Shown here: in pieces, positions 17,221 to 26,517 of the stretch
How positions within the stretch are numbered: position 1 is the first letter of the stretch
Layout: the number at the start of each line of letters is the position of its first letter
NCBI RefSeq assembly: GCF_040049295.1
Contig: NZ_JBDZDQ010000001.1
Location: 1,054,001 to 1,118,000 of the forward strand
DNA from: Sphingomonas sp. KR3-1
Lineage (GTDB): Bacteria > Pseudomonadota > Alphaproteobacteria > Sphingomonadales > Sphingomonadaceae
Direction of reading: 5' to 3'
Length of the DNA stretch: 64,000 nucleotides
The notes under the pieces: generated by a model
Databases searched by the model: none
Seen by the model: only the letters and a program-made list of their open reading frames with translations
Told to the model about the DNA's origin: nothing
Position numbers and translations under genes: made by a program

Positions 17221-18299
17221 AGCGCAGTGTCCAGCCAGGCTTCGGCATCCGCCGCGAACGCTTCGCGCACCGCGTCCTCGCCGATCCGGGCGAGCGCATC
17301 GCCGACAAAGGCGCGGGTGAGCAGTGCCTGGGCGCGGGCGCGGTCGATGCCGCGGCTCTCCAGGTAGAAGAGCGCCATCTTGTCGAGCTCGCCCACCGTC
17401 GCGCCGTGCGCGCACTTCACGTCGTCGGCGAAGATCTCGAGCTCGGGCTTCAGGTTCACCGTCGCGCTGCGCTGGAGCAGCAGCCCGCGCAGTGACTGCT
17501 CGCCATCGGTCTGCTGCGCGCCGCGCGCCACTTCGACGCGGGCGGCGAGGCTGGCCACCGACTTGTCCGCCGCCACCGCCCGCCAGATCTGCCGCGAGGT
17601 GCCTTCGAGCGCGTCGTGGCGCACCGCGACCGCGGCTTCCTGGCGCTGCGTTCCGCTGGTGAGCAGCGCGCCGCCCATCTCGGCGAACCCGCCCTTGCCG
17701 TTGACCAGCAGCGAACCGTCGATCCGGCTGCCCATGCCGCCGGCGCCGAGGAAGATCGAGACCAGGCTCGCCGCCTCGCCCACTTCGGCCTCGTCGCGCA
17801 GCGAGACGAACCCCTCCGACTGGAGCAGCCGCACCGAGCGCATCAGCCGCGCGCCACGCTCGAGGCACAGGATCGTCAGCCGGTTCGCCCAGCCGCTGCC
17901 CGCATAGGTCTCGACCACGCTCGCCACCGCATCCTCGGCCAGCATCAACCGGGCGGGCACATGGCTCTCGCCGCCGGTGCCGAGATGGACGACCTGCACG
18001 GTCAGCGCGGCATGTTCCTTGCCCAGGTGCAGCGACCAGCCCTCGCCATCGGTGAGGCTGCCGAGCGGGTGATCGGTGGTCGCGACCTGCTGGGTGATCT
18101 GCACCGGGCCGGGGCGCGAATGCGCGGGCTCGAAGCGACCATCGACGAACAGCAGCCGCGGCCCCTCGATATCGAGGAACAGCGACGCGGCATCGATGCC
18201 GGTCTCGTGCTGCGGCGCCTCGGCCGCGGCCTTGAGCGCGCCCATATCGGCCCAGCGCCATTCCTCCTGGCGCGCGGTGGGGAGTGCGAGCAGCGTCAC
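17217..18299 (-). CDS. sufD: Fe-S cluster assembly scaffold protein SufD
   Basis: 360-aa SufB/SufD-family protein, part of the SufB-SufC-SufD complex on which new Fe-S clusters form. The diagnostic C-terminal beta-helix end is present: VNLKPELEIFADDVKCAHGATVGELD, with the conserved Cys and His, followed by LFYLESRGIDRARAQALLTRAF. The start is GTG (18299-18297), overlapping the stop of the preceding small gene as GTGA. It is shorter than E. coli SufD (423 aa), with the N-terminal region reduced. Confidence 0.94.
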   Translation of the reverse strand: MTLLALPTARQEEWRWADMGALKAAAEAPQHETGIDAASLFLDIEGPRLLFVDGRFEPAHSRPGPVQITQQVATTDHPLGSLTDGEGWSLHLGKEHAALTVQVVHLGTGGESHVPARLMLAEDAVASVVETYAGSGWANRLTILCLERGARLMRSVRLLQSEGFVSLRDEAEVGEAASLVSIFLGAGGMGSRIDGSLLVNGKGGFAEMGGALLTSGTQRQEAAVAVRHDALEGTSRQIWRAVAADKSVASLAARVEVARGAQQTDGEQSLRGLLLQRSATVNLKPELEIFADDVKCAHGATVGELDKMALFYLESRGIDRARAQALLTRAFVGDALARIGEDAVREAFAADAEAWLDTAL

Positions 18300-18676
18300 T
18301 GGCCGGCCCTTCGTGCGGCGACGCGCTTGTCGGCGAGCTCGCCGATCATCGCCTCGCGCTTCGCCATTACGCAGGCGCCGAGCGCCTTGTTGAGTTCCGC
18401 GGTCTTCGCCGCGCGGTCCGCGTCGCTAACGCCCTTGGCGCGGGTCGCTTCGAAGCCGGGCAGGAATTCCGGCCAGCATTGCTCCATCGCGGTGCAGCCG
18501 ATCCGATCGATCTCGGCATCGCCGGTCGATTGCTTGATCTTGCAGCTGGCGCCGTTCCTGCCGAAATCGACCTTGGCACGCCACGTCTTGAGCTTCTGGC
18601 CGATCACGGTGATTTCCTCGCCCGTCTCGGGATTGGGCACCGTCTGCGCGGAGAGCGCGAGGCTGAGCAACAGCAT
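18296..18676 (-). CDS. Small exported Cys-motif protein inside the suf operon (paralog 3)
   Basis: 126 aa. A short signal-like N-terminus (MLLLSLALSAQT) is followed by EEITVIGQKLKTWRAKVDF and then the motif C-KIKQ-STG-DAEI-D-RIG-C-TAMEQ-C. The two other small Cys proteins of this operon have exactly the same spacing (C-X4-S-[ST]-G-X4-D-X3-C-X5-C). Another Cys lies about 44 residues later (ALGACVMAKRE), and the tail is charged and helical. The ATG shares a base with the preceding TGA, and its own stop overlaps the sufD GTG. Probably periplasmic, so a direct role in cytoplasmic cluster assembly is doubtful. Family name not known to me. Confidence 0.72.
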   Translation of the reverse strand: MLLLSLALSAQTVPNPETGEEITVIGQKLKTWRAKVDFGRNGASCKIKQSTGDAEIDRIGCTAMEQCWPEFLPGFEATRAKGVSDADRAAKTAELNKALGACVMAKREAMIGELADKRVAARRAGQ

Positions 18677-18971
18677 CACTGTCCCGCCCTCCAGTTGCGC
18701 TTGAAGTCGGCGAGCAGCGCGGGCTTGCGCTTGTCGATGCAGGCTTTCACCGCGGCGGAATCGCGCGCGCCCTGGCGGACGCAGGCAGTGGCCGTGCGGC
18801 AGAGCTGTCCGTCGAGCTTGGCATAGCCGCTCGACTCGCTGAGCGCGCAGCCGAGCTTGCCGTCGGCGCCCTTGCTGACCGTCGCCGAGATCGCCGCGAG
18901 CTTGCGCCCGACAACCTCGATGTTGATCTCGTCCTGCGGCGCTTCCTGGAGCATGAGGAGCAGGGAAAGGA

Positions 18972-18975
<4 letters not shown>
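18676..18975 (-). CDS. Small exported Cys-motif protein inside the suf operon (paralog 2)
   Basis: 99 aa. A short hydrophobic N-terminus (MILSLLLMLQEA) is followed by NIEVVGRKLAAISATVSKGADGKLG and the motif C-ALSE-SSG-YAKL-D-GQL-C-RTATA-C, then a fourth Cys 13 residues on. The KGADGKL stretch is identical in paralog 1 (19724-20284). The start is GTG 18975-18973, overlapping the sufC stop as GTGA, so it is translated with sufC. Likely exported and disulfide bonded. Function unknown. Confidence 0.72.
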
Positions 18976-19723
<748 letters not shown>

Positions 19724-19727
<4 letters not shown>

Positions 19728-20284
19728 TCCTTGGGCGCGAAAATGGGGCCCTTGTCCGTATCGTCGCGGTGCTGGTCGTTGCCGGTGGTGAAGCGCACCA
19801 CCGGACCGTCCGAAGCCGGGTTGCTGGGCGGCGCGATCTTCTTGACGCGCTGGCGCTCGGTCTCGCGGCTTTCCTCGCTATTCTCGTTCGGCCCGACGAT
19901 GCTGGCGGACAGCACCGGCTTGGGCTGGACCAGCTTGGGCAGATCGAAGAGCGCCGGCTTGCCCGCTGCAGGCGCCACCGGCGCGGGCGCGCCGATCGTC
20001 GCAGCGGCGTCGAGCACGGTCATCTCGGTGCAGTCGGTCACTTCGTCGGCGGTCTTGGCATAGCAGACCGGCGTCGACTGGCAGGCATTGGTGTCGCGCC
20101 GCTGGCTGCCGCTCGAGATCATCACCCGGCAATTGCGCAGCTTGCCGTCCGCACCCTTGTCGAACAGCATCGTGGTGCGCCCGAAGGTGGCGCGCACGAC
20201 GATGTTCGCCTCGTCGTCCGCCGGCGTGCCGACTGCCTGGGTGGCGGGCACGGTCTGGGCGAGCAGGAGAAGGGCGGTCAGCAT
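19724..20284 (-). CDS. Exported Cys-motif protein inside the suf operon (paralog 1, with C-terminal extension)
   Basis: 186 aa from ATG 20284, which overlaps the stop of the 67-aa gene by one base; the frame is open to 20293. The signal-like start [15 protein letters not shown] is followed by ANIVVRATFGRTTMLFDKGADGKLRN. The motif is C-RVMI-SSG-SQRR-D-TNA-C-QSTPV-C, with a fourth Cys 10 residues on. The CR-X3-SSGS part also matches the tandem 88-aa proteins at 57203-57809. The C-terminal 90 residues are Pro/Ala rich then polar, and probably disordered. Function unknown. Confidence 0.72.
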
Positions 20285-20487
20285 CACCACCACAAGGCCT
20301 TATATGCGATGAAGAGCGACAGGATCATCGGCAGCGCGACGCCGAGCAGGAACTGGAAATAGGCGCCCGGATCCTGGTCTCGCGTGATCACGGCGCCCCA
20401 GTGCCAGGCTTTTCGCGTGGCAAGCGACCAGGCGATCAGCCCGGCCTCAAACAACGAGAAAAGCAGCCAGGGAACCGCGTTGATCAC
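20284..20487 (-). CDS. Small two-helix membrane protein in the suf operon, unknown
   Basis: 67 aa with two predicted TM helices ([19 protein letters not shown] and [22 protein letters not shown]) joined by a short loop [10 protein letters not shown]. The start is GTG 20487-20485, overlapping the sufB stop as GTGA, and the stop overlaps the next gene's ATG. Its place between sufB and the Cys-motif gene is unusual for suf operons. It may anchor or serve the exported proteins, but nothing in the sequence proves that. Confidence 0.68.
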   Translation of the reverse strand: MINAVPWLLFSLFEAGLIAWSLATRKAWHWGAVITRDQDPGAYFQFLLGVALPMILSLFIAYKALWW

Positions 20488-21947
20488 CCGACCGAACCTT
20501 CCAGCGAGATCCCCAGCAGCTTCTGCGCTTCCACCGCGAACTCCATCGGCAGCTGCTGCAGCACTTCCTTGGCGAAGCCGTTGACGATCAGCGCCACCGC
20601 GGCTTCCTGGTCGAGTCCGCGCTGCATCGCGTAGAACATCTGGTCCTCGCTGATCTTGGAGGTCGTCGCCTCATGCTCGATCTGCGCGCTGGGGTTCTTC
20701 ACTTCGATGTAGGGCACGGTGTGCGCGCCGCACTGGTCGCCGAGCAGAAGCGAATCGCATTGGGTGAAGTTGCGGACATTCTCCGCCGCCGCGTTCACGA
20801 GGACACGCCCGCGGTACGTGTTGTTCGAGCGCCCGGCCGAAATGCCCTTGGAGACGATCGTCGAGCGGGTGTTCTTGCCGATGTGCAGCATCTTGGTGCC
20901 GGTATCGGCCTGCTGCATGCCGTTGGTGACCGCGACCGAATAGAATTCGCCGACCGAGCCGTCGCCCTGCAGGATGCAGCTCGGATATTTCCAGGTGATC
21001 GCGCTGCCGGTCTCGACCTGGGTCCAGCTCACCTTCGAATTCTTGCCGGCGCACAGCGCGCGCTTGGTGACGAAGTTGAAGATGCCCCCGACGCCATTCT
21101 CGTCGCCGGGATACCAGTTCTGCACGGTCGAATATTTGATCTCGGCATCGTCGAGCGCGACCAGCTCGACCACCGCGGCGTGGAGCTGGTTCTCGTCGCG
21201 CATCGGCGCGGTGCAGCCCTCGAGATACGAGACATAGGCACCCTTGTCGGCGACGATCAGCGTGCGCTCGAACTGGCCGGTATTCTCGGCATTGATGCGG
21301 AAATAGGTGCTCAGCTCCATCGGGCAGCGCACGCCCTCGGGAATGTAGACGAAGGTGCCGTCGCTGAAGACCGCCGCGTTCAGCGCCGAATAGAAATTGT
21401 CGCGCACCGGCACGACCTTGCCGAGCCACTTCTTCACCAGCTCGGGATATTCGCGGATCGCCTCGCTGATCGAGCGGAAGATGACGCCCGCCTCTTCCAG
21501 CTCCTTGCGGAAGGTGGTGGCGACCGAGACGCTGTCGAACACCGCATCGACCGCGATCTTGCGCGCGCCCTCGACGCCGGCGAGCACCTTCTGCTCCTCG
21601 ATCGGGATGCCGAGCTTCTCGTACGTCCGCCGGATCTCGGGATCGAGATCGTCGAGGCTGTTGATCGTCTTCCTCTGCTTGGGCTCGGCGTAGTAATACG
21701 CGTCCTGATAGTCGATGTGCGGGATGCTCAGCTTCGCCCACTCCGGCAAAGTCATCTCCTGCCACATGCGGAACGCCTTCAGCCGCCAGTCGAGCATCCA
21801 CTCGGGCTCGCCCTTCTTGGCCGAGATGTAGCGGACCGTGTCCTCGCTCAATCCCTTGGGCGCGAACTCCTGCTCGACGTTCGAGGCGAAGCCCCATTCA
21901 TATTTCTTGTTGGCGGCTGCGAGCGCCTCGGCATTCTTGGTGGCCAT
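20484..21947 (-). CDS. sufB: Fe-S cluster assembly scaffold protein SufB
   Basis: 487-aa core scaffold of the SUF system. Recognisable stretches: [40 protein letters not shown] with the conserved Cys, [23 protein letters not shown] with the essential cluster-related Cys, [19 protein letters not shown], and the C-terminal [30 protein letters not shown]. Its ATG (21947) overlaps the stop of the Rrf2 regulator gene by one base, so scaffold synthesis is directly tied to the regulator. Confidence 0.97.
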   Translation of the reverse strand: MATKNAEALAAANKKYEWGFASNVEQEFAPKGLSEDTVRYISAKKGEPEWMLDWRLKAFRMWQEMTLPEWAKLSIPHIDYQDAYYYAEPKQRKTINSLDDLDPEIRRTYEKLGIPIEEQKVLAGVEGARKIAVDAVFDSVSVATTFRKELEEAGVIFRSISEAIREYPELVKKWLGKVVPVRDNFYSALNAAVFSDGTFVYIPEGVRCPMELSTYFRINAENTGQFERTLIVADKGAYVSYLEGCTAPMRDENQLHAAVVELVALDDAEIKYSTVQNWYPGDENGVGGIFNFVTKRALCAGKNSKVSWTQVETGSAITWKYPSCILQGDGSVGEFYSVAVTNGMQQADTGTKMLHIGKNTRSTIVSKGISAGRSNNTYRGRVLVNAAAENVRNFTQCDSLLLGDQCGAHTVPYIEVKNPSAQIEHEATTSKISEDQMFYAMQRGLDQEAAVALIVNGFAKEVLQQLPMEFAVEAQKLLGISLEGSVG

Positions 21948-22369
21948 CAGGCAATCTCACTCACATTTGCGCTCAGACTGGCGAGCGAAACGCCCGCAAG
22001 CGCGCCCTTTACCGCGCCGTTCACGACATTCCAGTGCGGCTTCACCCGGCAGGTCTCCTCGACGCAGCAATCATGCTTGCCGCCGTCGACACAGGCGGTG
22101 AGCGCGATCGGCCCCTCGACTGCCTCGACGATGTCGGCGAGCGTGATCGCCGCCGCCGGACGCGCCAGGCGGAAGCCGCCACCGGTGCCGCGCGCGCTTT
22201 CGAGCAGCCCGGCCGACGAGAGCTTGCTCACCAGCTTCTGCACCGTGGGGAGCGGCAGCCCGGTCTCCTCGGCAAGCGTGGTCGCGTTGAGCCGGCACGT
22301 CGCGCCGCAATGGCGCGCCGCGGCGGACATCATCACGACCGCATAGTCGGCAAGGCTCGAAAGGCGCAT
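21947..22369 (-). CDS. Rrf2-family regulator of the suf operon (IscR-like)
   Basis: 140-aa winged-helix regulator at the head of the suf operon. The start [14 protein letters not shown] is the classic Rrf2 N-terminus; the open frame runs on to 22450 through the inverted repeat and is not likely translated. Helix-turn-helix region: [32 protein letters not shown]. It has a Cys cluster ([17 protein letters not shown]) of the kind that binds an Fe-S cluster in IscR. It most likely senses Fe-S status and represses its own operon. Confidence 0.93.
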   Translation of the reverse strand: MRLSSLADYAVVMMSAAARHCGATCRLNATTLAEETGLPLPTVQKLVSKLSSAGLLESARGTGGGFRLARPAAAITLADIVEAVEGPIALTACVDGGKHDCCVEETCRVKPHWNVVNGAVKGALAGVSLASLSANVSEIA

Positions 22370-22408
22370 CAATTCCTTCGCTGGCCCTCCGCGCAAAAGC
22401 GCCGCGGA

Positions 22409-22437
22409 CCCAATCGGACAAATCTGTTCCGATTGGG
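22409..22437. promoter_or_regulatory. Candidate operator of the suf operon (10-bp inverted repeat)
   Basis: Perfect inverted repeat CCCAATCGGA (22409-22418) and TCCGATTGGG (22428-22437) with a 9-bp spacer, centred 54 bp before the Rrf2 start codon. Size and symmetry fit a dimeric winged-helix repressor. It lacks a T-run on either strand, so a terminator is less likely. Confidence 0.55.
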
Positions 22438-22446
22438 CAGATGGGC

Positions 22447-23376
22447 TCAACGGCGGCGAAGGTCAACCGATTCGGGAATCACGTCGGGCAGGAAATGGAA
22501 GGTCTCGTTGTCGAGCGTCACCGCCAGCACCGGATCGATCCCCGCGCGCAGCGAGGTCGGGGTGTGGCCGGTGAACTGCTTGATCTCGTTGATCATGTGC
22601 GACTGGTCGGAGAAGGGCTCGACCACCTCGTCGACACTCGCGCCCTGATAGATGCGCATCGCCGCGCCGATCGCACGGAACTTGCGCTTCAGATGCGCCG
22701 GGCTGCCGGCGAAATAGTCCTTGCACAGCCGCTGGACCTGGCGCTCGCCGATATTCGAGCTCTTGCGGATGCGCACATAGAGATCGTCGATCGTCGGATC
22801 GTTGGTCGCCGCCCATTCGCGCACCGCGCGCAGGAAGACGAGATGCGCGGTCGGCACCGGCTTCACCTCGAGCTGGCGCATCTTGAGCAGCGGCTCGATC
22901 GCCGCGACCATCTCGTCGAGCGTCTCCATCTTGTGGAGCTGCTGCCAGAGCAGCCCGGCCTGCTCGCAGAACAGCTTCTCGCCATCGACGATATGGTCGG
23001 CGACCTTATAGGCCGGCAGCCCGATCAGCGCCTTCCAGCCGATCGCGCGCAGCGACACGCCGAAGCAGTGGAACGGGCCGCGGATGCGATACTGGGCCGC
23101 GGCGGTGCCCGGGCCGTTGATCATCACGCGCCGCGTCTTCTCGGCGTGGCCGTCGGGGAAGATCACCTCGCCCTCGCCCTTGATGACGAAGCGCAGCTGG
23201 CCGAGATCGACGCGCTCGATCCCTTCGATCGCGTCGGCATCGTGGCGATAGAGATAATAGGATTCCACGTGCGGAATCAGCGCGCCCTCCGCCTTGCGGA
23301 AGTCGATCTGCGGCCCCGGATCGCGGTCGATCTCTTCGGCCGGCTGCGCCGGTTTCATATTGGTTGCGCCCCGCAT
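22447..23376 (-). CDS. AraC-family transcriptional regulator
   Basis: 309 aa. The N-terminal 190 residues form a cupin-like sensing region (RFVIKGEGEVIFPDGHAEKTRRVMINGPGT). The C-terminal 110 residues carry two helix-turn-helix motifs: IRKSSNIGERQVQRLCKDYFAGSPAHLKRKFRA and VVEPFSDQSHMINEIKQFTGHTPTSLR, where F-x-D-x-S-H-x-x-x-x-F-x-x-x-x-G-x-x-P is the AraC signature. ATG 23376 is used; an internal ATG at 23358 is also possible. It points towards the suf regulator, but its own stop lies 77 bp before that gene, so it is a separate unit. The target is unknown. Confidence 0.88.
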   Translation of the reverse strand: MRGATNMKPAQPAEEIDRDPGPQIDFRKAEGALIPHVESYYLYRHDADAIEGIERVDLGQLRFVIKGEGEVIFPDGHAEKTRRVMINGPGTAAAQYRIRGPFHCFGVSLRAIGWKALIGLPAYKVADHIVDGEKLFCEQAGLLWQQLHKMETLDEMVAAIEPLLKMRQLEVKPVPTAHLVFLRAVREWAATNDPTIDDLYVRIRKSSNIGERQVQRLCKDYFAGSPAHLKRKFRAIGAAMRIYQGASVDEVVEPFSDQSHMINEIKQFTGHTPTSLRAGIDPVLAVTLDNETFHFLPDVIPESVDLRRR

Positions 23377-23462
23377 GTTCTGCCCCGTTGATCCGAGTTG
23401 TTCCTCTCCTCGGATTCCTGTTCTGAGCGCAAATATACCGGATGGTCGCCAAATAGAAAAGT

Positions 23463-23490
23463 GGCCCGGTCAGCCGAAGCCAACCGGGCC
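23463..23490. terminator. Strong hairpin between the AraC regulator and pyrD
   Basis: Inverted repeat GGCCCGGT (23463-23470) and ACCGGGCC (23483-23490) with an inner GCC/GGC pair. On the minus strand it is followed after two bases by CTTTTC and on plus by AAAAGG. It could end a plus-strand or minus-strand transcript or be part of the leader. The rest of 23377-23627 holds an ATCCGAG...CTCGGAT repeat (about 23390-23415) and a weak TATATT -10 for the AraC gene. Confidence 0.4.
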
Positions 23491-23627
23491 AAAAGGAAAG
23501 GGTTCCCCCATAGAGCGGAAACCCCTCGGGTCGCAGTTCCCGTCTAGCCGGGGGCCGGGGGACGGTATTGGAAGGAATCGACATACGCAGCTTTACGGAG
23601 GCAAAATCCGATGCGAAGGCCATGCCC

Positions 23628-24605
23628 ATGGCCTATACCTTCCGCTCCGCGCTGTTCTCGCTCGACGCCGAACGGGCGCACCGCGCCGCGATCCGCGCGC
23701 TCGCGATCTGGGGATCGCTCGGCAGCGTTTTTAGCTCCGATATGGTTGAATCGCCCATCCAATTGGGAGGATTGACCTTTCCCAACCGAATCGGGCTCGC
23801 CGCCGGGCTCGACAAGGATGCCGAGGCGATTCCCGGCCTGTTCGCGCTGGGCTTCGGCGCGGTCGAGGTCGGCACGCTCACCCCGCGCCCGCAACCGGGC
23901 AACCCGAGCCCGCGGCTGTTCCGCCTGGTCGAGGACGAGGCGGTGATCAACCGCATGGGCTTCAACAATGGCGGGATCGACGCCGCGCTTGCCCGCATCG
24001 CAAAGCTCGGGCCGCGCAAGGGCCTGCTCGGCATCAATGTCGGCGCCAACAAGGACAGCACCGACCGCGTCGCGGACTATGCGCTCGGCGTCGGCAAGGC
24101 GGCGGGCCATGCCGATTACATCACGATCAACGTCAGCTCGCCCAACACGCCGGGCCTGCGCGACCTGCAGAGCCGCCCGGCACTCGACGAGCTGCTCGCC
24201 GCCGCCGACGCCGCGCGCGCCGGCACACCGATTTTCCTCAAGGTCGCGCCCGATCTCGATCGCGCGGGGCTGGAAGGCGCGATCCGGGCGGCGCTCGACA
24301 ACCGCATCGACGCGCTGATCGTCTCCAACACCACGATCTCGCGCCCGCCGCTCCGCTCGCCGCATGCCGGCGAGGCTGGCGGCCTGTCGGGCAAGCCGCT
24401 CACCGAACTGGCCCGCGAGAAGCTGATCGAGGCGGCGGAGATCGCCGCGGGCGCGCTGCCGCTGATCTCGGCGGGCGGGATCGACGGCCCGGACGAAGCC
24501 AGGCGCCGCATCGATGCCGGCGCCACGCTGGTCCAGGTCTATTCGGCGCTGGTCTACAAGGGCCCGGGCCTCCCCCGCGCGATCGCAAAGGCACTGGCAA
24601 GGTAA
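23628..24605 (+). CDS. pyrD: Dihydroorotate dehydrogenase (quinone), class 2
   Basis: 325-aa FMN enzyme of pyrimidine synthesis, oxidising dihydroorotate to orotate with quinone at the inner membrane. The N-terminal amphipathic helix (RSALFSLDAERAHRAAIRAL) is the class 2 membrane-contact domain. Visible: GLAAGLDKDAEAI, VEVGTLTPRPQPGNP, the active Ser region INVSSPNTPGLRDLQ, ISRPP and GGLSGKPLTELA, and the C-terminal FMN phosphate site LISAGGIDGPDEA. ATG 23628 was preferred to 23568 or 23622 because AAGG lies 8 bases before it and class 2 homologs begin here. Confidence 0.96.
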   Translation: MAYTFRSALFSLDAERAHRAAIRALAIWGSLGSVFSSDMVESPIQLGGLTFPNRIGLAAGLDKDAEAIPGLFALGFGAVEVGTLTPRPQPGNPSPRLFRLVEDEAVINRMGFNNGGIDAALARIAKLGPRKGLLGINVGANKDSTDRVADYALGVGKAAGHADYITINVSSPNTPGLRDLQSRPALDELLAAADAARAGTPIFLKVAPDLDRAGLEGAIRAALDNRIDALIVSNTTISRPPLRSPHAGEAGGLSGKPLTELAREKLIEAAEIAAGALPLISAGGIDGPDEARRRIDAGATLVQVYSALVYKGPGLPRAIAKALAR

Positions 24606-24627
24606 GGCCCTCTCCCATCTCCCCACT

Positions 24628-24656
24628 CGTCATCCCCCGCGCAGGCGGGGATGACG
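24628..24656. repeat. Palindromic repeat, family C single unit
   Basis: CGTCATCCCCCGCGCAGGCGGGGATGACG forms one hairpin just downstream of pyrD. It is a half of the family C element seen as pairs elsewhere, and may serve as a pyrD transcript end although no T-run follows. Confidence 0.7.
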
Positions 24657-24758
24657 AAGAATGGGGTCGGGTGCCGGAGGAACCCCATACCAGCGCGGCA
24701 TAGCCCCCATGCCCCTCCCCGCTTGTTGACCGGCGCGCCTGCCGCTACGGCTGGGGCC

Positions 24759-26477
24759 ATGAAGAAGCTGTTCCTGCTGCTCGCGTTCCTGTTCACTCCG
24801 ATCTTCGCCCAGGCCCAGGGCGTGGTGAGCGCCGCCGATCCGCGCGCCGCGGCCGCCGGAACCGAGATGCTGCGTGCCGGCGGCAGCGCCACCGATGCGG
24901 CGATCGCGACGATGCTCGCATTGAACGTCGTCGAGCCGCAGAGCTCGGGCATCGGCGGCGGCAGCTTCATCCTCCAGTACAATGCCAGGACCAACCGGAT
25001 CACCACGGTCGACGGGCGCGAGGCGGCGCCGATGGCGGCAACCGACCGCTGGTTCTTCGATCTCGAGGGCAAGCCGCTCAGCCACGCGGCCGCGGTGCCC
25101 GGTGGGCGCAGCGTCGGCGTGCCGGGCGCGCTGCGGGCGATGGCGCTGGCGCACAAGCGCGGCGGCAAGCTGCCCTGGGCGCGGCTGTTCGCCCCGGCGA
25201 TCCGGCTCGCCAGCCAGGGCTTCGACGTGTCTCCCCGGCTCAACAACGCGCTCATCCAGTTCAGCGGCCATGTCGATCCCGCCTATCGCGCGCTCTATTC
25301 CACGCCCGACGGCAAGCCGCTCGCGGTCGGCACCCACGTGACCAATCCCGAGCAGGCCGCGCTGCTCCGCCGCGTGGCAAAGCTCGGCCCCGACAGCTTC
25401 TATGTCGGCCCGCAGGCGCAGAAGCTGGTCGCCGCGGTCAACGGCGCCGCGCGCAACCCGTCGAAGATGACCACCGGCGATCTCGCCGCCTATGCCGCCA
25501 AGGACCGCCCGGTGCTGTGCGGCAGCTATCGCGGCTACAAGATCTGCTCGATGGGCCCGCCCTCCTCGGGCGGCGTCACCGTGCTGATGATCCTGGCACA
25601 GCTCGAGCGCTTCGACATGGCGAAGCTCGGCAAGGACAACCCCGTCGCGTGGCACCTTTTCGCCGAGAGCTCGCGCCTCGCCTATGCCGATCGCGACCTC
25701 TATGTCGGCGATCCGGACTATGTGAAGGTGCCGCTGGCCGGCCTGCTCGACCGCACCTATCTCGCCAGCCGCTCGGCGCTGATCAGCCCCGACAGCACGA
25801 TGCCCAAGGTCGCCGCCGGCACTCCCGTAGGCGCCCCGGCCCGCGTCCGCGCGCAGAGCCAGGAAGTCCACGGCACCACCTCGCTCTCGGTGGTCGATAC
25901 CGCGGGCAACATCGCCCAGGTCACCACCACGGTGGAGAGCCCGTTCGGCTCGGGCCTCGCCGTCGACGGCACGATCCTCAACAACGAGCTCACCGATTTC
26001 GACATCATGCCCGAGAAGGACGGCTGGCTCGCCGCCAACCGCGTGGAAGGCGGCAAGCGCCCGCGCAGCTCGATGGCACCGACGATCGTCTATGGCCCGG
26101 ACGGCAAGGTCCGCATCGCGATCGGCGCGGCGGGCGGCTCGACGATCATCGCCCAGGTGGCGAAGGCGCTGGTCGGCGTGATCGACTGGAAGCTCTCGGC
26201 GCAGGACGCGATCGGCCTGGGGCTGCTCTACGCGCCCGGCCAGGTGGCGGTGGCCGAGAAGGGAACGCAGCTCGATGCGATGATCCCGGCGCTGCTGGGG
26301 CTGGGTGAAAAGGTCCAGTCCGCCCCGCTCGGCCTCAAGGCGAATGCCGTCGAGCGCGTGAAGGGCCGCTGGACCGGCGGCGCCGATCCGCGCAGCGAAG
26401 GCGTGGTAATGGACCAACAGGGCCGGACGACCGTTATCAAGCGCGTGGGCGCGCAGCCGAACCGGCCGTCGGAATAA
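24759..26477 (+). CDS. ggt: Gamma-glutamyltransferase
   Basis: 572-aa periplasmic Ntn hydrolase that cleaves or transfers the gamma-glutamyl group of glutathione and related compounds. The signal peptide is MKKLFLLLAFLFTPIFAQAQ, and ATG 24759 is chosen for it; the frame is open further upstream. Large-subunit landmarks: GGSATDAAIATMLALNVVEPQSSGIGGGSF and VDGREAAP. Self-cleavage leaves nucleophile Thr373 in VHGTTSLSVVD, followed by small-subunit features NNELTDFD and KRPRSSMAPTIV. Probably a single-gene unit, followed 40 bp later by the acyl-CoA synthetase gene. Confidence 0.95.
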   Translation: MKKLFLLLAFLFTPIFAQAQGVVSAADPRAAAAGTEMLRAGGSATDAAIATMLALNVVEPQSSGIGGGSFILQYNARTNRITTVDGREAAPMAATDRWFFDLEGKPLSHAAAVPGGRSVGVPGALRAMALAHKRGGKLPWARLFAPAIRLASQGFDVSPRLNNALIQFSGHVDPAYRALYSTPDGKPLAVGTHVTNPEQAALLRRVAKLGPDSFYVGPQAQKLVAAVNGAARNPSKMTTGDLAAYAAKDRPVLCGSYRGYKICSMGPPSSGGVTVLMILAQLERFDMAKLGKDNPVAWHLFAESSRLAYADRDLYVGDPDYVKVPLAGLLDRTYLASRSALISPDSTMPKVAAGTPVGAPARVRAQSQEVHGTTSLSVVDTAGNIAQVTTTVESPFGSGLAVDGTILNNELTDFDIMPEKDGWLAANRVEGGKRPRSSMAPTIVYGPDGKVRIAIGAAGGSTIIAQVAKALVGVIDWKLSAQDAIGLGLLYAPGQVAVAEKGTQLDAMIPALLGLGEKVQSAPLGLKANAVERVKGRWTGGADPRSEGVVMDQQGRTTVIKRVGAQPNRPSE

Positions 26478-26517
26478 GCGGGACGCTCCAAAAGGGGCGC
26501 CCGGACTAGGAGTGGGA

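Noticed and set aside
17059..18261. 400-codon ORF overlapping sufD in another frame
   Set aside because: Shadow over sufD; only its last 53 codons lie outside, and these are treated separately as a possible small ORF.
24628..24656. Hairpin after pyrD as a riboswitch or terminator
   Set aside because: It is a unit of the dispersed family C repeat and lacks a T-run.
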